Assembly: GCF_009729555.1 (NCBI RefSeq)
Contig: NZ_WODC01000006.1
Coordinates: 62,001-126,000, forward strand
DNA: 64,000 bases
Reading direction: 5' to 3'
Source: Pseudodesulfovibrio alkaliphilus
GTDB lineage: Bacteria > Desulfobacterota > Desulfovibrionia > Desulfovibrionales > Desulfovibrionaceae
Part shown: positions 48,241 to 55,483 of the stretch, in pieces
Layout: each line of letters opens with the position of its first letter
Position numbering within the stretch: position 1 is the stretch's first letter
Made by a program: the position numbers and the translations under genes
The notes under the pieces: model-generated
Told to the model about the DNA's origin: nothing
Database searches by the model: none
The model's input: only the letters and a program-made list of their open reading frames with translations

Positions 48241-50196
48241 TCAGCCCAGCCCCATGCCGGGACGCATGACCTGTCCGGTCAGGGAGGTTTCGTAGCCGCC
48301 CAGGCCGTTGATGGCCGCCTTGATGGCGTTCTGGCCGATGGTGGCGAGCAGGGCGGTGATGCGCGGGTCGTTCATGTGGGCGGTGGGGATGACCAGGTCG
48401 TAGCGCTCGCGGGCCAGGGGCACGAAGTCGAGACCAAGGGCCTTGGCCGCAGCGAAGATGCCCAGGCCGCAGGAGGCCGCGCCCGTGAGCACGTTCACGG
48501 CCACGGCCATGTGCGTGAACTCCTCGTTGTCGTAGCCGCGGACATCGGCCGGGGCGATGCCCGCTGTCTTCAGGTGATGGTCGAGGAGGATGCGGGTGCC
48601 TGCCCCGCGCTGGCGGTTGATGAGGCGCACGTCCTCGCGGGTCAGGTCCTCGACGCCCTGGATGGACAGGGGGTTGCCTTTGGGCACTATGAGTCCCTGA
48701 TGGCGGATGGCGAGGTTGACCACGGTGACATCCAGTTCCTTGAGATAGCGGGCAATGAAGGGGAAGTTGAAGTCGTCCGTTTCGGGGTCGAAGAGATGCG
48801 CTCCGGCGAACAGGGCGGAGCCGGCCTTGAGAGCGGTCAGGCCGCCCATGCTCCCGGCGTGGCTCGAGACCAGCCGCAGCGGCTGGGTCAGCCCCATCAG
48901 CTCGTTGGCCAGCATGTCCAGCGTGTTGTCGTGGCTGCCCACGTGGACCAGGACCCGGTCGAGTTCGGTTTTGGGCACCAGCAGTTCGGCGGTCACGGTT
49001 TCGCCCTCGTCAATGCCCTCGGACGCCTCGGGAATGTAGGCCACGGCCTGGGCCCGGGTCAGGGTGGTGATCATGCCCGCGCCCCGGGCCAGGGGGGCTG
49101 CCACGATGCGGCCTCCGATGCGTCCGGCCGCAAGGCGCAGGGCCTCGCGCATACCGGGTTTCGAGGGGGTCTTGCGGGCCAGCGTCACCTGGGCGGTGGC
49201 CCGCTCCGGCTCGGCCGCGCCCGTGAGCCAGGCCAGGATCGGGGCCAGCACCTTCTCAAGGCAGACCACGGCGCTGACCGGGTAGCCGGGCGCACCCACC
49301 AGCAGGCGACCGGGGTGGCCGCTACGTTCGTCGGTGACGGCCACCAGGGTGGGCTTGCCGGGCATGACCGAGATGCCGTGGACCAACACCCGCCCCACGG
49401 ACTCGAAGACGCGGCGGGTGTAGTCCTTGCTGCCAGCGCTGGAGCCAGCGCCCACGATGACCGCATGGTTGCCCGAGGCCAGCCCGTCGAGCACGGCCCG
49501 GTGCAGGGTCTCCTCGTCGTCAGGCACGGGCGGGGTGAAGCTCGCCCTGACCCCCCAGGAGGCCGCATAGGCCATGAATACCTGGGAGTTGGACTCGATG
49601 ACCTGGCCGGCGCGTGGCTCGGGCCTGTCGTGGAAGTCGAGCACCTCGTCCCCCGTGGGCACGAACACGGCCCGGACCTGTTCGCGTACCTGGACCTCGT
49701 AGATGCCTGCCGAGAGCAGGGCGCCGATGTCGCAGGGGGCGAGCTGGCGGAATTGAGGGATGAGCAGTTCGGTGGCCACGATGTCCTCGCCGATGCGGCG
49801 GACATGCTGCCAGGGAAAGGCCGGTGCGTCGATGAGGGCCGTGGCTTCATCCTTCTGGACCACGTTCTCGATCATGATTACGGCATTCATCCCCTCGGGC
49901 AGGGGATTGCCGGTGTTGACGAAGACGAATTGCGTTCCGTGGGCCAGAGAGACCGGCCGATCCTCGCGGGCGGCAAAGGTGGTGTCGGCGCGGACCGCAA
50001 TGCCGTCCATGGCCGCGGAGTGAAAGGTGGGCGACGAGCAGCGGGCGAAGATCGGCCCGGCCGTGACCCGTCCGGCCGCCTCGTGGGTGGGCACGGTCTC
50101 GGAAGCGATCAGGGCCTTGCGGTCGAGGACGGCCTTGGCGCGCGCCACGGCCTCTTCCACGGGGATGGTATCGAGATAGATGTTGCGTTTTGCCAT
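48241..50196 (-). CDS. Molybdopterin molybdotransferase MoeA fused to a PBP-like domain
   Basis: A 651-residue fusion. Residues 1 to about 405 are MoeA (SSPTFHSAAMDGIAVRA, NTGNPLPEGMNAVIMIE, ISVMPGKPTLVA, GAPGYPVSAVVCLEKV), which inserts molybdate or tungstate into molybdopterin. Residues about 425-651 are a periplasmic-binding-protein-like domain without a signal peptide (VHVGSHDNTLDMLANEL, INRQRGAGTRILLDHHL, GAASCGLGIFAAAKALGL), the type that binds molybdate-like ligands in regulators. The fusion is common in strict anaerobes. AAGGAG precedes the ATG at 50196. It may serve the FeMo nitrogenase indirectly, and formate dehydrogenases. Confidence 0.9.
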   Translation of the reverse strand: MAKRNIYLDTIPVEEAVARAKAVLDRKALIASETVPTHEAAGRVTAGPIFARCSSPTFHSAAMDGIAVRADTTFAAREDRPVSLAHGTQFVFVNTGNPLPEGMNAVIMIENVVQKDEATALIDAPAFPWQHVRRIGEDIVATELLIPQFRQLAPCDIGALLSAGIYEVQVREQVRAVFVPTGDEVLDFHDRPEPRAGQVIESNSQVFMAYAASWGVRASFTPPVPDDEETLHRAVLDGLASGNHAVIVGAGSSAGSKDYTRRVFESVGRVLVHGISVMPGKPTLVAVTDERSGHPGRLLVGAPGYPVSAVVCLEKVLAPILAWLTGAAEPERATAQVTLARKTPSKPGMREALRLAAGRIGGRIVAAPLARGAGMITTLTRAQAVAYIPEASEGIDEGETVTAELLVPKTELDRVLVHVGSHDNTLDMLANELMGLTQPLRLVSSHAGSMGGLTALKAGSALFAGAHLFDPETDDFNFPFIARYLKELDVTVVNLAIRHQGLIVPKGNPLSIQGVEDLTREDVRLINRQRGAGTRILLDHHLKTAGIAPADVRGYDNEEFTHMAVAVNVLTGAASCGLGIFAAAKALGLDFVPLARERYDLVIPTAHMNDPRITALLATIGQNAIKAAINGLGGYETSLTGQVMRPGMGLG

Positions 50197-50231
50197 GGCT
50201 TTCTCCTTGCTGTCGCCGCCCGTGCGGTTCC

Positions 50232-51431
50232 TCAATACTGGAATTCTCCGTCCTTGTAGATGATCAGTTCGCTGCCGTCGGCCAGGGTGGCGGTGACGGT
50301 CTTGCGTTCGGTGCTGACCAGATCCCAGTGCAGGGCCGAGTCGTTGAAGCCCAGGTGGTTCTTTCTGTCCTTGTCCAGGGTGGACTGGTCGCCCGCATAG
50401 GTGTCGGCGTAAGAGGCGCCAACGGCCACATGGCAGTTACCCTGGTCGCCGCCGAAGTTTTCGTCGAACAGGGTGTTGGCCATGAAGGCGGTGATCCGGG
50501 AGAAACGGCGGTCGGTCAGGGAGAACTCGCCCAGCCGGTTGGCTCCTTCGTCCAGGGTCAACTGCTTGGCCACGAACTCGCCGCCCACCTTGGCCTCGGT
50601 CTTGACTGCCACGCCCTTCTCAAAGGTCAGACGCACTCCCTCCACGTAGTTGCCGGAACGGTAGGAGGGCTGGTCCGCGTAGTAGACTCCCTCGGTGCCG
50701 CGCCAGTCGGGCGAGAGGAATATCTCGAAGCTCGGTATGTTGTGGCCCGAGACGCCGAGCCAGCGACGGTCCTGCCCCGGAGTCACGGTCAGATCGGTGT
50801 TTTCGGAGGTGATGCGCAGCCGTTCGATGAGCAAACCGTTGAGCCAGGCCTTGACCTTTTCGGCCTCGGTGAAGATCTCTGCCCACTTGGCCGAGGGATC
50901 GTCGTGGTCCAGGAAGCAGGCGTCCACCACCTGGGCCTTGAATTCGGCCATGGTCAGCCCGGCCGCCTCGGCCATTGCCTCGGTGGGATACAGGCACAGG
51001 GTCCAGCCGAAGTCGCCGGATTGCTCGCGCTGCTCCATGATGTCGCGCATGAACTTGCGGGCCACGGCGGCCTGACCTATCCGCTTGGGGTCCACGTCCT
51101 TGAGGTGGGTCAGGGAGGCGGGGGCGATGAGGGAGATGAGTCCGTTTGCGCTCTCGACCAGTTCCCGGTCTCCGGCCGGAACAGCCGTGAGTTGGGCATC
51201 GGTTCCCCTGCCGTAGAAGGAAAGGTCCATGGCCGGGGTCATGTTTTGACGGGCCACAGGGTTGAGTCCTTTTTCCATGAGCATGTCGAAGACGGCCTCG
51301 GCCAGGGGCAGGGCCGGGGCGTCGAAGCGGAGCAGGATGGTGTCGCCGGGGGCATAGGGATTGGTGCGGGCGGTGGTCAGCCCCCACCACAGGGTACGGG
51401 CGTATCTTTCCAATTCGTTTCGGTTGAACAT
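50232..51431 (-). CDS. M29-family metallo-aminopeptidase
   Basis: A 399-residue aminopeptidase of the thermophilic AmpS/AmpT family. Metal-ligand regions are recognisable: Glu in NIPSFEIFLSP, Glu in RLGEFSLTDRR, His in GNCHVAVGASY and the NDSALHWDLV block that carries the final His and Asp. AAGGA lies 7 bases before the ATG at 51431; the longer frame upstream runs through the ferredoxin gene and is a shadow. It is 35 bp upstream of the MoeA gene on the same strand. Confidence 0.9.
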   Translation of the reverse strand: MFNRNELERYARTLWWGLTTARTNPYAPGDTILLRFDAPALPLAEAVFDMLMEKGLNPVARQNMTPAMDLSFYGRGTDAQLTAVPAGDRELVESANGLISLIAPASLTHLKDVDPKRIGQAAVARKFMRDIMEQREQSGDFGWTLCLYPTEAMAEAAGLTMAEFKAQVVDACFLDHDDPSAKWAEIFTEAEKVKAWLNGLLIERLRITSENTDLTVTPGQDRRWLGVSGHNIPSFEIFLSPDWRGTEGVYYADQPSYRSGNYVEGVRLTFEKGVAVKTEAKVGGEFVAKQLTLDEGANRLGEFSLTDRRFSRITAFMANTLFDENFGGDQGNCHVAVGASYADTYAGDQSTLDKDRKNHLGFNDSALHWDLVSTERKTVTATLADGSELIIYKDGEFQY

Positions 51432-51550
51432 GGGTATCCTTGTCGGTGTTGAGGGTTGAGGTCCGAGGGCAGGATAAACGACTAGGCCGTCAGTCACAAC
51501 ACCCGAAAGTGCGTCGGGGACGACTGGGGAGTGAAATGGGTTTTCATGTC

Positions 51551-51640
51551 TTGACACAGGGCTGGCTTGAATATATCTGCAACTCGTGCCCGGCCTTTCG
51601 GGTCGGTAGCGTGCAATCATCCGTTGCGCCAAGGCGCAAC
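51551..51640 (+). promoter_or_regulatory. Promoter and leader hairpin of the ferredoxin gene
   Basis: TTGACA (51551-51556) and TATCTG (51574-51579) are 17 bases apart, overlapping a TATATC. A leader palindrome GTTGCGCC-AA-GGCGCAAC (51623-51640) follows, about 50 bp before the ATG. The 258-bp gap holds nothing else evident. Confidence 0.45.
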
Positions 51641-51689
51641 AAACCAGTCCCGTGAGACGCGGGCATCCCAAATTATTCTGGAGGGAACA

Positions 51690-51878
51690 ATGGGCTACAC
51701 TATCACTGTTGATCATGACAAATGTACCGGCGACGGCGAGTGCGTTGATGTCTGTCCCGTCGAGGTCTACGAGCTTCAGGACGGCAAGGCCGTTGCCGTG
51801 AACGAGGAAGAGTGCCTCGGTTGCGAGTCCTGCGTTGAGGTCTGCGAGGCCGACGCCATCACCATTGAAGAGAACTAG
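51690..51878 (+). CDS. Small two-cluster ferredoxin with CxxDxxC first site
   Basis: A 62-residue bacterial-type ferredoxin. The second cluster motif CLGCESCVEVCE is a normal CxxCxxCxxxC. The first, CTGDGECVDVCP, has Asp where the second Cys would be (CxxDxxCxxxCP). In Desulfovibrio africanus ferredoxin III and in Pyrococcus furiosus ferredoxin this change gives an interconvertible [3Fe-4S]/[4Fe-4S] site. GGAGGG precedes the ATG. It is monocistronic, with its own promoter and terminator, and is likely a main low-potential electron carrier. Confidence 0.95.
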   Translation: MGYTITVDHDKCTGDGECVDVCPVEVYELQDGKAVAVNEEECLGCESCVEVCEADAITIEEN

Positions 51879-51901
51879 TCCCAAAGGTTTTGCCACGGCT
51901 C

Positions 51902-51939
51902 CGGGAGCGGCGGGTCACCGTTGCTCCCGTTTCCTTTTT
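51902..51939 (+). terminator. Intrinsic terminator after ferredoxin gene
   Basis: CGGGAGC and GCTCCCG form a 7-bp stem with a 14-base loop, followed by TTTCCTTTTT. Confidence 0.8.
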
Positions 51940-52030
51940 CGCCATGGCCGGGAACGGGGTATCTTCTCGCCAGGCGCCCAAAACCGGCGCCAAGGTTCGT
52001 CAGCCGGGACCGTTTGACCCGTCTGCACGG

Positions 52031-52058
52031 TTGACGATCCCGATTCACGACTTATCCT
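52031..52058 (+). promoter_or_regulatory. Promoter of the YkgJ-TPR gene string
   Basis: TTGACG (52031-52036), a 16-base spacer and TATCCT (52053-52058), about 55 bases before the ATG at 52119. Confidence 0.45.
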
Positions 52059-52118
52059 TACGGGCACGATGTCGCATTGCGACTGGGGCCAGACCTGTCG
52101 GCCAGACGAGGAGCATGT

Positions 52119-52958
52119 ATGGCGCTGGATTTTTCCGAATATTTCAAGAGGTATGAGGCCATCGTCGCCGAGGTTGAGACGGTCTTTGACAAATTCGAGA
52201 CCGAGATGGGCGATCTGGTAAAGTGTGGCAAGGGATGCAGCGACTGCTGCCATGCCCTTTTCGACATCACTCTGGCTGAGGCCATCTACATCAACCACAA
52301 GTTCAACGAACTTTTCTCGGGGCTTGAGCGCAGCAATGTTCTCAATCGCGCCGACACGGCCGACCGCCAGATACACAAGCTCAAGCGCAAGGTTTTCAAG
52401 GCGAGCCAGGAAGGCCGCCCGGCCTCGGAAATCCTCCTGGAAGTCTCGCGGGCCCGGGTGCGCTGCCCCATGCTCTCTGACGACAACCTCTGCGTTATGT
52501 ATGAGCACCGTCCCATCACCTGCCGTCTTTACGGTGTGCCCACCTCCATCGCGGGCGAAGCCCATACCTGCAAACTCTCGGGCTTCAAGGGCGGCGAAAA
52601 ATATCCCACGGTCAACATGGATATCATTCTTGACCGGCTCATCGGCATTGGCCGCGACCTGCAAAAGGGCATCGGCAGCCGGTACAAGGAGCTGGGCGAC
52701 ATGCTCGTCCCCCTGTCCATGGCTCTGGTCACGGATTACGACGAGGAATACCTCGGCGTGAATGTCCCGGACAAGGTCGTGGGCAGCGACAGGCAGACGG
52801 CCGCGTCTGCGACCAAGGCCCCGGCACCCCGGCCGATCACGATCAAGGCACCGGGCGGAGCGGGGGACGCCTGCTCGTCATGCACTGAAAGCAAATCCGC
52901 CTGCGAATCCTGCACCAGCAACACCATTGTTCTCGGCGGGGGCGAGGGGCAGGCATGA
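52119..52958 (+). CDS. YkgJ-family cysteine cluster protein
   Basis: A 279-residue protein with the YkgJ zinc/iron-chelating cluster: CGKGCSDCCHALFDI near residue 35, then CPMLSDDNLCVMYEHRPITCRLYG near 125-150. A proline/alanine-rich linker leads to a short second Cys group at the C-terminus (CSSCTESKSACESC), not usual for the family and perhaps a second metal site. AGGAG lies 7 bases before the ATG. The stop overlaps the next start (ATGA). The function is unknown. Confidence 0.85.
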   Translation: MALDFSEYFKRYEAIVAEVETVFDKFETEMGDLVKCGKGCSDCCHALFDITLAEAIYINHKFNELFSGLERSNVLNRADTADRQIHKLKRKVFKASQEGRPASEILLEVSRARVRCPMLSDDNLCVMYEHRPITCRLYGVPTSIAGEAHTCKLSGFKGGEKYPTVNMDIILDRLIGIGRDLQKGIGSRYKELGDMLVPLSMALVTDYDEEYLGVNVPDKVVGSDRQTAASATKAPAPRPITIKAPGGAGDACSSCTESKSACESCTSNTIVLGGGEGQA

Positions 52959-53320
52959 GCGAATCCAACATCTATGAGGAGTTCACGCCCGAGCAGATGG
53001 CCGAACGCAAGCAGTGGATGTACGACAAGATGTCGCCACGGCGGCGCAGGTTCGTGGACCGCGTGGGCTTTGAAAACTGGGACCCCTTCGCGGCCCCCTT
53101 CGAGCCCATCGACATTCGTCGCGATCGGACCGGCTTCACCTCCGACCATCTGACCCAGCTCTTCATGCGCCACTGCGGCAAGCGCGGCAACCAGGAGTAT
53201 GTGGACGCGGTCAACGAGTTCAATGTCATGCTGGTGATGAATTTCGAGAAGGTCAGACCTGTCTTCGAGTATTGCCTCTGGTATGCGGAACATCTGAAAA
53301 AACACGGCGTCAAACCGTAA
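52955..53320 (+). CDS. Conserved hypothetical protein
   Basis: A 121-residue, soluble, mainly helical protein rich in Arg and aromatic residues (MSPRRRRFVDRVGFENWDPF, DHLTQLFMRHCGKRGNQEYVDAV). No known domain is recognised. It overlaps the YkgJ gene by 4 bp and is 14 bp upstream of the TPR gene, so all three are translated from one message. Confidence 0.8.
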   Translation: MSESNIYEEFTPEQMAERKQWMYDKMSPRRRRFVDRVGFENWDPFAAPFEPIDIRRDRTGFTSDHLTQLFMRHCGKRGNQEYVDAVNEFNVMLVMNFEKVRPVFEYCLWYAEHLKKHGVKP

Positions 53321-53334
53321 TGAAAGGATAGGCC

Positions 53335-53955
53335 ATGGAAAAATTCGACAATCTCGACGAGTATATCGCCGACCTCAAGGCCAAGCTGAAGAAAAACCCC
53401 CAGTGCGGCAACAGCCATTACAACCTCGGCGTTGCCTATCTGTCGCGCCGGGACTTCATGGAGGCCGAGCGCGAATTTCTGGATGCCGTTGCCCATTCGC
53501 CGCGTCTGGCCGAAGGATATGTCCAGCTTGGCGGTATCGCCATGCAGCGGGGCGATCTGCAAAGCTGTCTGAATTACAATGTTCAGGCCACCCAGCAGCG
53601 TCCCTTCTTTGCCGTGCCCTGGGGCAACATTGGCTTTGTCCAGCTCCAGCTCGGCGATACGGACAACGCCCACAAGGCCCTCAAGAAGGCGCTCAAGCTG
53701 GACCCCGAGTTCGTCCAGGCCCAGGCCACCATGTCCAGCCTCTTCATCACCATCGGCGATTACGAGGAAGCGGACAAACTGCTCAAGAAGATCCTGGAAA
53801 AGTACCCTAACTTCGGCCCGGCCTGGAACAACAAGGCCCTCATCCACGCGGCCAAGGAGGAATGGGCCGATGCCGCCACGTGCATGGTCCGGGCCGAGGA
53901 AAACGGTTTTGAAGTGCCCGAGGATTTCAAGAAGGAAGTCGAGGCCAACAACTGA
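53335..53955 (+). CDS. Tetratricopeptide repeat protein
   Basis: A 206-residue protein with about five TPR units, including NSHYNLGVAYLSRRDFMEAE, AEGYVQLGGIAMQRGDLQSC, AVPWGNIGFVQLQLGDTDNA and FVQAQATMSSLFITIGDYEE. It has no signal peptide, so it is likely a cytoplasmic adaptor. AAAGGA precedes the ATG. A terminator follows at 54002-54032. Confidence 0.9.
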   Translation: MEKFDNLDEYIADLKAKLKKNPQCGNSHYNLGVAYLSRRDFMEAEREFLDAVAHSPRLAEGYVQLGGIAMQRGDLQSCLNYNVQATQQRPFFAVPWGNIGFVQLQLGDTDNAHKALKKALKLDPEFVQAQATMSSLFITIGDYEEADKLLKKILEKYPNFGPAWNNKALIHAAKEEWADAATCMVRAEENGFEVPEDFKKEVEANN

Positions 53956-54001
53956 CCCGTGCCCGGCCGCCCTTGCGGACCGAAGAGAAATGCTTATCAT
54001 T

Positions 54002-54032
54002 AGGAGGATCGCGGTGTGCGGTCCTCCTTTTT
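54002..54032 (+). terminator. Intrinsic terminator after the TPR gene
   Basis: AGGAGGATCGC-GGTGT-GCGGTCCTCCT, an 11-bp stem with one G-U pair, followed by TTTT. Confidence 0.8.
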
Positions 54033-54078
54033 CATGGGTGCGGCCCGGCCGCGCCCTGACCCCGTCATCGGAGGCGCG

Positions 54079-54768
54079 ATGTCCAGATTCCGCCAAGTGA
54101 AGCGCGAGGTGCGGTCCATTCTGGCCCTTGAGAACTGGCAGGAACGGCTGGAGGGGCTGGAACAATGGCCTGCGGGAATCCTTGTGCCCCCTTTGCTGTC
54201 GCTGCGTCTGGATCGCGACGAGGCGGTTCGCTGGCATTCGGCCACGGCCTTCGGGCTGACAGCGGCACGCATGGTCGAGGCTTCCATGGAAAAGGCCAGG
54301 GTGTTGATGCGTACCTGCATGTGGTACATGAACGAGGAGTCGGGCAACCTTGGGTGGGGCATTCCTCATTTCATGGGCGAGGCCATGGCTGTGAGCGAGC
54401 GTATCGCCAGTGAATACCACAAGATACTCGTCTCTTACATCTTCTGCGACGAGGCGTGCGACGGCAATTACCTTGAGCATGCCGAGCTGCGGCGCGACGT
54501 GTTCTGGGGTCTGGCGCGGCTGGCCGAGGTCCGGCCCGGGCTGGTGGTCCACGGGGAGCGTTTTTTCACGGCCGCATTGAACGAGGACGACGCCTTCAGC
54601 CGGGCTCACGCGGCCCGCACCCTCGGCCTCATCGGAGCCGACGCGGCCCGCGGAGCGTTGGACGGGTTGTGCGCAGATTCCGCGTCCGTACGCACCTATC
54701 TCGATCGGGAACTGGTCGACACCACCGTCGGCAGCATGGCGGCCGAGGCGCTGGAATCCCTGGGTTGA
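54079..54768 (+). CDS. HEAT-repeat-like conserved protein of sulfate reducers
   Basis: A 229-residue soluble protein of helical repeats. HEAT-like units are RLDRDEAVRWHSATAFGLTA, HAELRRDVFWGLARLAEV and FSRAHAARTLGLIGADAARG. From memory it resembles the conserved Desulfovibrio family named after DVU0298; this was not checked. A cysteine pair lies in IFCDEACDG. GGAGG lies 5 bases before the ATG at 54079. It has its own message after the TPR terminator and is convergent with the DsrE-like gene. Confidence 0.82.
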   Translation: MSRFRQVKREVRSILALENWQERLEGLEQWPAGILVPPLLSLRLDRDEAVRWHSATAFGLTAARMVEASMEKARVLMRTCMWYMNEESGNLGWGIPHFMGEAMAVSERIASEYHKILVSYIFCDEACDGNYLEHAELRRDVFWGLARLAEVRPGLVVHGERFFTAALNEDDAFSRAHAARTLGLIGADAARGALDGLCADSASVRTYLDRELVDTTVGSMAAEALESLG

Positions 54769-54805
54769 GGAAAAGGCCACCCAGACCGGACGGCCTTGCC
54801 TGTCT

Positions 54806-55126
54806 CTAGAAGTTCATGATCCTGTCGGCCTTGCGCATTTCGTCGTAGAGAAACTGCATGTTGGAGAGTCTGACCAGGTCTGATTCATCCACGCCGTGGA
54901 TGGCCATGCACTTGCCTCAGGCAACGAGGACGCCCTCGCTCAAGCTGAAGACCTTGGCCTGCTCTGCGATGGGAAAACGGTTGCTGTCTCCGGCTGCGAG
55001 ATCCACGGCCGGGCCGTTGAGAAAGAGGGTCACATCCTCCCCTGCGTTGAGCAGGAAATTGCCGTACCGTACGGCGTTCCACTTTACTTCCGGGTCCGTG
55101 CTGGTCAGGGTAATGAGTATTTGCAT
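54806..55126 (-). CDS. DsrE-family selenoprotein (in-frame UGA read as selenocysteine)
   Basis: Read through one in-frame TGA (54917-54919), the gene encodes 106 residues. Residues 1-69 are the beta-alpha start of the DsrE fold (MQILITLTSTDPEVKWNAVR, DVTLFLNGPAVDL). Residue 70 is the UGA codon, then GKCMAIHGVDESDL and the usual DsrE ending DEMRKADRIMNF. The UGA falls on the first Cys of the family CGxC motif, giving U-G-K-C. A hairpin starts 14 bases after it. The downstream 36 codons keep coding composition. AGGAG lies 9 bases before the ATG. DsrE proteins handle sulfur as persulfides; a Sec would make a reactive redox site. Ordinary annotation would cut or miss this gene. Confidence 0.88.
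54886..54902 (-). promoter_or_regulatory. SECIS-like stem-loop after the UGA codon
   Basis: In the mRNA CATCCAC-GGC-GTGGATG forms a perfect 7-bp stem. Its loop begins 21 bases after the UGA and starts with G, within the known range for bacterial SECIS elements (roughly 16-37 bases, small apical loop with G near its start). Folding was judged by eye. Confidence 0.65.
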
Positions 55127-55277
55127 CAGCCGTAACTCCTTTTGTTTTTCATTGAAAATATCAATAACAGCGAGGCGCGGCAAAGGCAACTCCGGCCTCT
55201 TGGGGCCGGGCGTGACAGGCCGTGGGTGGGCAAAGGCGGCGTCCGCGTAAAAAAGGCAAAAAATGTCTGCCCCGTGC

Positions 55278-55306
55278 TTGACAACCGGACAGGTCGCGGA
55301 TAGATA
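55278..55306 (+). promoter_or_regulatory. Promoter of tRNA-Val
   Basis: TTGACA, a 17-base spacer and TAGATA, ending 20 bp before the tRNA. It is a near-consensus sigma-70 promoter. Confidence 0.8.
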
Positions 55307-55326
55307 TTCACTCCGCTTCAACAAGA

Positions 55327-55401
55327 AGGCGCGTAGCTCAGGGGGAGAGCATTTGCTTGACGTGCAAAGGGTCGTGGGTTCAAATCCCTCCGCGCCTACC
55401 A
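55327..55401 (+). tRNA. tRNA-Val (GAC anticodon), CCA encoded
   Basis: The cloverleaf is complete. Acceptor AGGCGCG pairs with CGCGCCT; D-arm is GCTC/GAGC; anticodon stem TTTGC/GCAAA encloses loop TTGACGT with anticodon GAC; the T-loop is TTCAAAT; the 3' end is ACCA. One T-T mismatch lies in the T-stem. Confidence 0.95.
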
Positions 55402-55413
55402 GAGATCCCCGGG

Positions 55414-55445
55414 AAGGGAGGCCATGAGCCTCCCTTTCATTATTT
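55414..55445 (+). terminator. Terminator of tRNA-Val
   Basis: AAGGGAGGC-CATGA-GCCTCCCTT, a perfect 9-bp stem followed by TCATTATTT. Confidence 0.75.
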
Positions 55446-55483
55446 AGACGGCCCGCGCCACGGCGCGGGGAAGGAGCCTGACA

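Noticed and set aside
54917-55126. A 69-residue truncated DsrE pseudogene ending at TGA 54917
   Set aside because: The reading frame beyond the UGA encodes the expected rest of the DsrE fold with normal codon use and a correctly placed hairpin, which favours selenocysteine over a nonsense mutation.
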